12,919 nt of DNA from an uncultured Veillonellaceae bacterium (GTDB lineage Bacteria > Bacillota > Negativicutes > Veillonellales > Negativicoccaceae): NCBI GenBank assembly GCA_902488965.1, contig CABTYA010000027.1, positions 1 to 12,919 of the forward strand. Direction: 5' to 3'. The notes under the pieces are model-generated. The model made no database searches. It was not told the DNA's origin and saw only the letters and a program-made list of their open reading frames with translations. Positions within the stretch are counted from its first letter, which is position 1; every line of letters begins with the position of its first letter. Shown piece by piece: positions 6,886-12,919 of the stretch. Both the position numbers and the translations under genes were made by a program.

Positions 6886-9800
6886 TTGTTGGACGTAAAT
6901 GAATTTGACTCGATGCAAATCGGGTTGGCTTCACCCGAAAAGATTCGCGAATGGTCGCACGGTGAGGTGACCAAACCGGAAACGATTAACTACCGAACGC
7001 TGAAACCGGAGCGGGACGGATTGTTTTGCGAACGGATTTTCGGACCGCAAAAAGACTGGGAATGTCATTGCGGCAAGTACAAGCGAATCCGGAATAAAGG
7101 TGTCATCTGCGACAAGTGCGGCGTAGAAGTCACCCGTGCCAAAGTGCGTCGCGAACGCATGGCGCATATCGAGCTGGCTACACCCGTGTCGCATATTTGG
7201 TATTTCAAAGGCATTCCGAGCCGGATGGGGCTGATGCTCGACATGTCCCCGAAGGCATTGGAACGGGTGCTGTATTTTGTGGCCTATGTCGTACTCGACC
7301 CGAAAGATACGGGGTTGAGCAAAAAGCAGCTGCTGACGGAGCCGGAATACCAGGAAGCGGTCGAAACCTACGGGCGGGACGCTTTCGTGGCGGAAATCGG
7401 CGCGCAGGCCGTAAAAAAATTATTGCAGGAAATCGATCTCGACGAACTGCATGCGCAGCTGCGCGATGAATTGGAAAATAACTCCGGACAGAAACGCGTG
7501 CGGGCGATTCGCCGTTTGGAAGTCGTCGAAGCGTTCCGCAAATCGGGCAACCGTCCGGAATGGATGATTTTGGATTGCATTCCGGTCATTCCGCCGGAAC
7601 TGCGCCCGATGGTGCAGCTGGACGGCGGGCGGTTTGCGACGAGTGACTTGAACGATTTGTATCGCCGCGTCATCAACCGCAACAATCGGTTGAAACGCTT
7701 GATGGAACTGCATGCGCCGGACATTATCGTGCGCAACGAAAAACGGATGCTGCAGGAAGCGGTCGACGCGCTGATCGACAACGGCCGTCGTGGTCGTGCG
7801 GTCACGGGGGCGGGCAGTCGTCCGCTCAAGTCGCTGTCCGACTTGCTCAAAGGCAAGCAGGGGCGTTTCCGCCAAAACCTGTTGGGCAAACGTGTCGACT
7901 ATTCCGGCCGTTCGGTTATCGTCGTCGGACCGGAACTCAAAATGCATCAATGCGGGCTGCCGAAAGAAATGGCGCTCGAACTGTTCAAGCCGTTTGTGAT
8001 GAAAGAGCTCGTCAAACGCGGCTTGACGACCAATATCAAAAGTGCGAAGAAAAAGGTGGAAAAAGTCGTCCCCGAAGTGTGGGATGTACTGGAAGACGTC
8101 ATTCACGAACACCCGATTCTGTTGAACCGTGCACCGACATTGCACCGCTTGGGGATTCAGGCCTTTGAGCCGATTCTCTGGGAAGGACGTGCGATCAAAT
8201 TGCACCCGCTCGTGTGCGCCGCCTACAACGCCGACTTTGACGGCGACCAAATGGCGTGCCACTTGCCGTTGTCGGTAGAGGCACAGGCGGAAGCGCGGAC
8301 GTTGATGCTGTCGGTCAACAATATTTTGTCGACCAAAGACGGCAAGCCGGTCGCGGTACCGTCGCAGGACATGGTCCTCGGGGCGTACTATCTGACCATT
8401 GACCGCAGTGAGGAATATCCGGCGGACAAACGCAAAGTGACGGAGTTCACCTATTCGCTCTACGATGCACAGACGCAGGCGGAGAGCATCGCGATTCCGA
8501 CATTTGCGGACAGTGATGAAGTGCGCATGGCCTATGACCAGCACGAAGTGCATCTGCAGGAATACATCTTCTTGCCGATACCGACGGATGAAATCCCGGC
8601 GGCGTTGCTGACGGAAGAAGAACGGCAAAAACACAGCGTACGCGTACTGACCACCCCCGGCCGGATGATCTTCAATGCGGAATTGCCGAAAGAATTGCGC
8701 AAATTCCGTCGGGTCGATCACGCGGGCGTATCGCTGATCGAAACGGGTATCCTGATGGACAAAAAGCAGCTGGCCAAACTCATCAACGAATGCTTCCGTA
8801 CCTTCGGTATGGCGGAAACGGCCGAACTGCTCGATAAGGTAAAAAAACTCGGGTTCTATTACGCCCGTAAAGCCGGCATGACCATCGGGATTGACGATAT
8901 CCGTGTGCCGGCGGAGAAAAAAGAAATACTGACCAAAGCCGACGAAGTCGTTGACAAGATTCATACGATGTTCCGTCGCGGCTTGATTACGGAAGACGAA
9001 CGTTATCGCCAAACCATCAAGGTATGGGACGAAGCGACGACGGGCGTTACCAAAGCAATGATGAAAGGGATGGATAAATTCAATCCCTTGACGATGATGG
9101 CGCAATCCGGTGCCCGCGGTAATGAGCAGCAGATCCGTCAGTTGGCGGGGATGCGCGGCTTGATGGCGGACCCGACGGGTCGGATTATCGACTTGCCGAT
9201 CAAGGCGAACTTCCGCGAAGGGTTGACGGTACTCGACTACTTTACGTCGAGCCACGGGGCGCGTAAAGGTCTCGCCGATACGGCGCTCCGAACGGCGGAC
9301 TCGGGCTACCTGACGCGTCGTCTGGTGGATGTCTCGCAGGACGTCATCGTACGCGAACAGGACTGCGACATCGTGACCATCGATTTTGTCCGCGAACGCG
9401 GCCGCTTTGCGACCTCGTCCAAAGCAGCGGTCAAAGTGTTGCGCGACAAGCTGATCGGTCGGATTTTGGATGCGCCGGTCGTTGATCCGAAGACGGAAGA
9501 AATCCTTCTGCCGGCGGGTAAACTTATCGCCGAAGCGGACCTCGACATCATCGGTGCGCATCTCGTACCGGAAATCGTCCTGCGCGGGTATTACAGCAAT
9601 ACCGCCGAACACGCGCACGTGTCCAATGAAAAGACCGTGGTCAGCTTGGGCGAGCCGGAAGAAAAATTGCGTGAACGCTTGCGTGAAGAAATGATGAACC
9701 GCATGCGCGACAAAGAAATCGTCGAAAATGTCGTCGATTTGTCGGGCAATGTCTTGTTCCGCGCGGGTGAAAAACTGAGCGACACGACCATCGAAGCGAT

Positions 9801-11127
9801 CTTGGCGAGTGACGTCAAGTCGGTTCGTGTGCGTCTTGACGAAGTCGTCGGCATCGAAGTGGAAGCCATTCGCGAAGGCGACGGCATCATCGAGCCGCTC
9901 CGCGACCGCATCGCGGGACGTATCGCGGCGCAGGATTTCGTCGACGACAAGGGCAATCTCATCGTCGTGAAAAACGAACTCATTGTGGAAGAAGACGCCG
10001 AACGGATTGAGCAGTTCTATGATAAAGCGCAGATCCGCTCGCCGCTGACTTGCCACTCGCCGCACGGCATTTGTATGAAGTGCTACGGCCGCAATCTCGG
10101 CACGGGCCGTCAAGTCGAAGTCGGCGAAGCGGTCGGTATCATCGCCGCGCAGTCTATCGGCGAACCGGGTACGCAGCTGACGATGCGGACGTTCCATACG
10201 GGCGGTGTCGCGTCCAACGAAGACATCACCCAAGGTCTGCCGCGTGTCGAAGAACTGTTTGAAGCGCGCAAGCCGAAACGCAACGCAATCATCAGTGAAA
10301 TCGGCGGCACGGTCCAGATCGAAGAAGTCGAAGGCAATGAACAGGTCTTCAAAATCAACGTGACCGACGGTGCGGATGTATGGTCGAAGACGATTCCGTT
10401 CGGACTCAAAATCGTCGTGTCCGACGGAGACGAAATCGAAAAAGGCGCGCGCCTGACGGAAGGCTCGATCAATCCGCATGATATTTTGCGTGTACTCGGA
10501 GTCAATGCGACGCAGCGTTACCTCGTCTACGAAGTGCAAAAGGTATATAAATCCCAAGGGGTTGAAATCAACGACAAGCACATCGAAGTCATCGTTCGAC
10601 AGATGCTGCACAAAGTCAAAGTGGATGAACCGGGCGATGCGGACTTGCTGCCGGGCGAACGCGTAGAAGTGGGTCTCCTCGAACGGGAAAATCGGCGCTT
10701 GCTTGCGGAAGGCAAAAAGCCGGCGACCGGTACGCCCGAACTCTTGGGGATTACCAAGGCGGCGTTGGCGACGGAATCCTTCCTGTCGGCGGCATCGTTC
10801 CAGGAAACGACACGTGTCCTGACCGATGCGGCCATCAAAGGCAAGATCGACCCGCTGCTCGGTCTCAAGGAAAATGTCATCATCGGCAAACTCATCCCGG
10901 CCGGTACCGGCATGGCGCGGTACCGCAAGGTGGATCTCTTGCATGACGAACCGTTGCGTGATATCGAGGGTATGTCGGCGGACGGTGCGGAATTGCAGCC
11001 GGCGGACGAAACACCGACCGTTGCGACCACGGGCTCGCAAGACGGCGTTGCCGAAACGGACGGCACAATGGAAGCTGCCGTTACAGCAGACGATTCGCAA
11101 GACGGTGTCGTCAAAGCGGATGAATAA
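6886..11127 (+). CDS. rpoC: DNA-directed RNA polymerase subunit beta-prime, with enlarged zinc-site region
   Basis: This is the largest catalytic subunit of RNA polymerase, 1413 residues from a TTG start; the Bacillus protein has about 1200. The N-terminal zinc site is C60, C62, C75, C78. The catalytic magnesium loop NADFDGD spans 448-454, with D450, D452 and D454. The bridge-helix region (about 810, SSHGARKGLADTALRTADSG) and trigger loop (LTMRTFHTGG) are intact, and the large trigger-loop insertion of Proteobacteria is absent. The second zinc site is C827, C1056, C1063, C1066. The last three have normal spacing, but C827 and C1056 are 229 residues apart instead of about 75. The extra residues (about 828-990) look like two diverged copies of the neighbouring segment. 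The last roughly 53 residues form an acidic tail with a short internal repeat. A long hairpin follows, so rpoBC is a closed two-gene unit. Confidence 0.98.
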   Translation: MLDVNEFDSMQIGLASPEKIREWSHGEVTKPETINYRTLKPERDGLFCERIFGPQKDWECHCGKYKRIRNKGVICDKCGVEVTRAKVRRERMAHIELATPVSHIWYFKGIPSRMGLMLDMSPKALERVLYFVAYVVLDPKDTGLSKKQLLTEPEYQEAVETYGRDAFVAEIGAQAVKKLLQEIDLDELHAQLRDELENNSGQKRVRAIRRLEVVEAFRKSGNRPEWMILDCIPVIPPELRPMVQLDGGRFATSDLNDLYRRVINRNNRLKRLMELHAPDIIVRNEKRMLQEAVDALIDNGRRGRAVTGAGSRPLKSLSDLLKGKQGRFRQNLLGKRVDYSGRSVIVVGPELKMHQCGLPKEMALELFKPFVMKELVKRGLTTNIKSAKKKVEKVVPEVWDVLEDVIHEHPILLNRAPTLHRLGIQAFEPILWEGRAIKLHPLVCAAYNADFDGDQMACHLPLSVEAQAEARTLMLSVNNILSTKDGKPVAVPSQDMVLGAYYLTIDRSEEYPADKRKVTEFTYSLYDAQTQAESIAIPTFADSDEVRMAYDQHEVHLQEYIFLPIPTDEIPAALLTEEERQKHSVRVLTTPGRMIFNAELPKELRKFRRVDHAGVSLIETGILMDKKQLAKLINECFRTFGMAETAELLDKVKKLGFYYARKAGMTIGIDDIRVPAEKKEILTKADEVVDKIHTMFRRGLITEDERYRQTIKVWDEATTGVTKAMMKGMDKFNPLTMMAQSGARGNEQQIRQLAGMRGLMADPTGRIIDLPIKANFREGLTVLDYFTSSHGARKGLADTALRTADSGYLTRRLVDVSQDVIVREQDCDIVTIDFVRERGRFATSSKAAVKVLRDKLIGRILDAPVVDPKTEEILLPAGKLIAEADLDIIGAHLVPEIVLRGYYSNTAEHAHVSNEKTVVSLGEPEEKLRERLREEMMNRMRDKEIVENVVDLSGNVLFRAGEKLSDTTIEAILASDVKSVRVRLDEVVGIEVEAIREGDGIIEPLRDRIAGRIAAQDFVDDKGNLIVVKNELIVEEDAERIEQFYDKAQIRSPLTCHSPHGICMKCYGRNLGTGRQVEVGEAVGIIAAQSIGEPGTQLTMRTFHTGGVASNEDITQGLPRVEELFEARKPKRNAIISEIGGTVQIEEVEGNEQVFKINVTDGADVWSKTIPFGLKIVVSDGDEIEKGARLTEGSINPHDILRVLGVNATQRYLVYEVQKVYKSQGVEINDKHIEVIVRQMLHKVKVDEPGDADLLPGERVEVGLLERENRRLLAEGKKPATGTPELLGITKAALATESFLSAASFQETTRVLTDAAIKGKIDPLLGLKENVIIGKLIPAGTGMARYRKVDLLHDEPLRDIEGMSADGAELQPADETPTVATTGSQDGVAETDGTMEAAVTADDSQDGVVKADE
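9439..10041 (+). repeat. Three related segments within rpoC (residues about 852-1052)
   Basis: Three protein segments share one pattern: basic/aliphatic helix, Val-Val/Phe-Val-Asp, Gly or Glu turn, hydrophobic strand, Ala-Gly/Asn-Glu-x-Leu, acidic helix, then a short Val-Arg strand. Copy A is 9439-9594 (LIGRILDAPVVDPKTEEIL, then AGKLI). Copy B is 9691-9840 (KEIVENVVDLSGNVLFRAGE). Copy C is 9898-10041 (IAGRIAAQDFVDDKGNLIVV). Copy C, with the preceding VEAIREGDGIIEPL, matches the single segment that other bacteria have here, so A and B are the additions. Identity is low and visible mainly at protein level, which implies an old event. Confidence 0.6.
11035..11113 (+). repeat. 60-nt-period repeat in the rpoC tail
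   Basis: TCGCAAGACGGCGTTG at 11035-11050 recurs as TCGCAAGACGGTGTCG at 11095-11110, exactly 60 nt later. Both encode SQDGV, within the acidic C-terminal tail of RpoC. The intervening sequence is not clearly repeated, so only two partial copies are present. Confidence 0.55.
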
Positions 11128-11150
11128 TCGTCGCGCTATGTGACGAAAAC

Positions 11151-11195
11151 AGATACAATAAGGGCCCTCGCTTACAGAGGGCCCTTATTGTATCT
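11151..11195 (+). terminator. Long perfect hairpin after rpoC
   Basis: AGATACAATAAGGGCCCTC (11151-11169) pairs perfectly over 19 bp with 11177-11195 around the 7-nt loop GCTTACA. It begins 24 nt after the rpoC stop. It lacks a T tract after the stem, so it is not a textbook intrinsic terminator. It may act as a terminator of either strand or as a 3' stability element for the rpoBC transcript. Confidence 0.7.
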
Positions 11196-11293
11196 AATCA
11201 TCGGATGAGCGGCACAGAGCCTATATTTGTTGTTTGTGCAAGGCAAAAGCGGGTAGGCGTCACGCGTTAATCACGGCACGAAATATAAGACCG

Positions 11294-11299
11294 TTGACA
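11294..11299 (+). promoter_or_regulatory. Possible -35 box for the small ORF
   Basis: A perfect TTGACA lies 48 nt before the ATG at 11348. The matching -10 is poor (AATTTA at 11315-11320 with a 15-nt spacer), so the promoter is uncertain. Nothing else was recognised in 11196-11333. Confidence 0.35.
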
Positions 11300-11347
11300 T
11301 AACAACTGACGGCGAATTTACGCGGGTACAGCTGGAGGTGATTGTTG

Positions 11348-11551
11348 ATGACGGTTGACGAAATCTATGAAGAGACAGACCGAGAAATGGCGCGGATTAA
11401 AGGCCTGACCTATGAGGAGTACAAAGCAAGGCTGGAAAGAAACAAAGGGCGCATCGACCTGCGCAAAGCCGAGTTTATCGGCGAAGACGGGAAGATCTAC
11501 TACGTGGACGAATACGAGGAGAAGTTCGAGGGGAAGAAACAACGAAAATAA
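11348..11551 (+). CDS. Small charged hypothetical protein (67 aa)
   Basis: I do not recognise this protein. It is 67 residues from ATG at 11348 and begins MTVDEIYEETDREMARIKGL. The N-terminal half is rich in Glu, Arg and Lys and should be helical, possibly a short coiled coil (residues about 3-35). The second half has a strand-like FIGEDGKIYYVDEY before a basic tail ending GKKQRK. There is no signal peptide, membrane segment or cysteine. GGAGGTGA at 11334-11341 is an excellent ribosome binding site 6 nt before ATG; in-frame TTG codons at 11342 and 11345 are too close to it. The strong ribosome binding site, codon use like the neighbours, and a perfect terminator downstream support a real gene. 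It lies between rpoC and a convergent tRNA gene, which gives no functional hint. Confidence 0.72.
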   Translation: MTVDEIYEETDREMARIKGLTYEEYKARLERNKGRIDLRKAEFIGEDGKIYYVDEYEEKFEGKKQRK

Positions 11552-11628
11552 AGATTGCCCATTGATGCAGAGCGAGGCTGTCTTCTGCTTGCGTGACGCC
11601 ATGCCTCGGTCGTTCAATGATTTTCCCC

Positions 11629-11652
11629 AAAAGACGCCTAGGCGTCTTTTTT
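11629..11652 (+). terminator. Intrinsic terminator of the small ORF
   Basis: AAAAGACGCCT (11629-11639) and AGGCGTCTTTT (11640-11650) form a perfect 22-nt palindrome that folds on a CTAG loop, followed by T residues to 11652. It could work in both directions. Confidence 0.88.
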
Positions 11653-11777
11653 GATTGCCTTTTTCCGCGCAAGATTTTTTGCTCTCGCTTTGGGATACAA
11701 ATACAACCGCCGCCGCATAATCCTGAAAATAGGGCAAAATGGTGGAACACATGTGCGACATATAGATGTACAGAAAT

Positions 11778-11815
11778 GGCAAACAAAAACGCCTGCAGCG
11801 TGCGGGCGTGTTGCC
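11778..11815 (-). terminator. Compound hairpin, possible back-up terminator for the minus strand
   Basis: ACGCCTGCA (11789-11797) pairs with TGCGGGCGT (11801-11809), one G-U pair included, around GCG. GGCAA (11778-11782) and TTGCC (11811-11815) close an outer helix. Read on the minus strand, the inner stem is followed by a U-rich stretch (complement of AAACAAAAA), as in an intrinsic terminator. It could stop transcripts that pass the tRNA terminator. Confidence 0.45.
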
Positions 11816-11907
11816 TTTTGACCTTGTGTGGCAATGTGAGATGTTTGCAAAATGAGTTGGGCGGATGGTTGCCTCTTCAGGTGACATAGTGCGAATAGCA
11901 ATGCAAG

Positions 11908-11936
11908 AAAAAACCGCCAAGCGGGGGCTTGACGGT
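11908..11936 (-). terminator. Intrinsic terminator of the tRNA-Ser gene
   Basis: On the minus strand ACCGTCAAGC pairs with GCTTGGCGGT over 10 bp (one G-U pair) around a CCCC loop, followed directly by six U residues (A run at 11908-11913 on the plus strand). It lies 46 nt past the tRNA 3' end. Confidence 0.9.
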
Positions 11937-11982
11937 AGATTGCAAAGTGATGCGACATCGTGCAATATTCATTGGAATGAGC

Positions 11983-12074
<92 letters not shown>

Positions 12075-12096
12075 GTTTCGTGCTCAATACCTGTCT

Positions 12097-12125
12097 ATTT
12101 TACCGAACTTGCAGCGGTTTGTCAA
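12097..12125 (-). promoter_or_regulatory. Promoter of tRNA-Ser
   Basis: On the minus strand TTGACA (12120-12125), exactly 17 nt of spacer and TAAAAT (12097-12102) predict a start near 12090, about 16 nt before the mature tRNA. The -35 box includes the TGA stop codon of the upstream flavodiiron gene, so the tRNA can be transcribed independently although no terminator separates the two genes. Confidence 0.85.
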
Positions 12126-12919
12126 TGTGACGCCCGACGGGCGGCGAGGTCGTCGGCAATTGCACGGGCGGCCCGTTCCAGTGCGGCTTCCGTGTCGGGC
12201 GACAGGGAGGAGAGAATATCGACCGGATCGGTCACCATGGTCATGTCGCGCAGGCCTTCCAGCGCGGCGGTCATTTTCTTGACGGCATGGCTCGACCAGG
12301 TGTGGTTGCCGACGAGGAACAGACGGCGGTGCGAAAGGTGCAGACGCCGGAAGTCGTCGAGCAGGTGCGCCATGCGCGGGAACAGGTCAAAGTTGTACGT
12401 CGGCGCGGCCAGAACGATGTGGCTGTACTTGAAGCAGTCGCCGATGACGTAGGAGAGGTCGGTCTTGGAGATTTCCCGCGTGGCGATATTGCGCACGCCA
12501 GCGTCGGCCAAACGGGCCGCTAACAGCTGCATAGCGCGTTCGGTGTTGCCGTACATCGAACCGACGCAGATGAGGACGCCTTCAAGTTCCGGCGTGTAGG
12601 TGCTCCATTGCTGATAGTGGCGGACGAATTCTTCGACATCGGCGGGGGTACGGCTGATAAGGCCGTGCAGCGGCGCGATGGTCGAGATCGGCAGTGCCGT
12701 CAGTTTTTTGATTGCGTGGGCGACCTGCGGGCCGTACATGCCGATGATATTGGCGTAGTAGCGGCGTGCTTCGGCAAAGTAGGCGGCGTGGTCGTCGATT
12801 TCGTCGAGGAAAATATTGCCCGTGACCGGTGTGAATGAACCGAAGGCGTCCGCACTGAAGAGGGTGCCGGTCCTTTCTTCAAAAGTCGCGGTCACTTCCG
12901 GCCAGTGCACCATCGGCAT
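12122..12919 (-). CDS. Flavodiiron protein (FprA/A-type flavoprotein), C-terminal part
   Basis: This is a cytoplasmic flavodiiron protein that reduces oxygen to water, or nitric oxide to nitrous oxide, at a diiron site fed by FMN; in anaerobes it protects against oxygen. The frame is open to the window edge, so the N-terminus is missing; the ATG at 12917-12919 is internal to the conserved PMxHWP motif. Of 265 visible residues, the first part is the metallo-beta-lactamase-like diiron domain, with three ligand motifs: H5 in HWPE, D24 in SADAFG and H85 in APLHGL. The earlier HxExD ligands lie outside the window. The second part is the flavodoxin domain, with the FMN phosphate loop SMYGNTE (about 121-127) and APTYNFDLFP. 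There is no C-terminal rubredoxin extension. The gene ends RRASH at TGA 12122-12124, 48 nt before tRNA-Ser on the same strand. Oxygen or NO preference cannot be judged. Confidence 0.92.
   Translation of the reverse strand: MPMVHWPEVTATFEERTGTLFSADAFGSFTPVTGNIFLDEIDDHAAYFAEARRYYANIIGMYGPQVAHAIKKLTALPISTIAPLHGLISRTPADVEEFVRHYQQWSTYTPELEGVLICVGSMYGNTERAMQLLAARLADAGVRNIATREISKTDLSYVIGDCFKYSHIVLAAPTYNFDLFPRMAHLLDDFRRLHLSHRRLFLVGNHTWSSHAVKKMTAALEGLRDMTMVTDPVDILSSLSPDTEAALERAARAIADDLAARRASH

Larger units (their letters stand above)
11552..11982. other. Non-coding stretch between the small ORF and tRNA-Ser
   Basis: This 431-nt stretch has no open frame with a credible ribosome binding site on either strand. 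It contains the small-ORF terminator (11629-11652), a compound hairpin (11778-11815) and the tRNA terminator on the minus strand (11908-11936). An 8-bp palindrome, CACATGTG, lies near 11750. Base composition is more AT-rich than in the genes. I see no promoter or RNA family that I can name. Confidence 0.6.

Noticed and set aside
7420..11100. A 1226-codon open frame antisense to rpoC
   Set aside because: It is in exact codon register with rpoC and stays open only because rpoC avoids TTA, CTA and TCA. The protein is Arg/Phe/Asp-rich with no recognisable domain, and rpoC is unmistakable.
11593..11889. A 98-codon plus-strand frame after the small ORF
   Set aside because: It reads straight through the small-ORF terminator, has no convincing ribosome binding site, and resembles translated hairpin sequence.
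11318..11965. A 215-codon minus-strand frame covering the small ORF and the non-coding stretch
   Set aside because: It crosses two terminators, has no good ribosome binding site, and its composition changes along its length as expected for non-coding sequence. The plus-strand 67-aa gene has much better signals.

Overview
The window looks like a chromosomal housekeeping region from a moderately GC-rich, low-oxygen Firmicutes-type bacterium. The RpoB and RpoC sequences are Firmicutes-like, Shine-Dalgarno sites are strong and purine-rich, rpoC starts at TTG, and a flavodiiron protein is encoded at the right end. Negativicutes (for example Selenomonas, Megasphaera or Dialister relatives) is my best guess. 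That is an impression from protein similarity and length, not a proven placement.

Layout, left to right. (1) 1-539: the C-terminal part of an iron-type ABC transporter permease, closed by a perfect-stem terminator. (2) 651-1535: a monocistronic SAM-dependent methyltransferase of the leucine carboxyl methyltransferase-like family, with its own terminator. (3) 1785-2822: a zinc/manganese ABC transporter substrate-binding lipoprotein (ZnuA type) with a very histidine-rich loop and no ZnuB or ZnuC partner nearby. (4) 2823-3135: a 313-nt control region. It holds the zinc-lipoprotein terminator, two promoters with 17-nt spacers, and a terminator-like hairpin in the rpoB leader. (5) 3136-11127: rpoB and rpoC, the two largest RNA polymerase subunits, 27 nt apart and followed by a long perfect hairpin. 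(6) 11348-11551: a small charged hypothetical protein with a strong ribosome binding site and terminator. (7) 11552-11982: a non-coding stretch with terminators for both directions. (8) 11983-12074, minus strand: tRNA-Ser(GGA) with encoded CCA, its own near-consensus promoter and its own terminator. (9) 12122-12919, minus strand: the C-terminal part of a flavodiiron (FprA-type) protein running off the window.

The most notable points concern the RNA polymerase genes. rpoBC stands alone: no rplL or rplJ lies upstream, and no rpsL, rpsG or fusA lies downstream, which is the usual Firmicutes arrangement. It has its own tandem promoters and a candidate attenuator. RpoC carries about 155 extra residues between the first and second cysteines of its second zinc site. 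These residues appear to be two extra, diverged copies of the roughly 75-residue segment normally found there once. Both RpoB and RpoC end in acidic low-complexity tails, and the RpoC tail contains a 60-nt-period repeat. I see no mobile element, CRISPR array or defence system.
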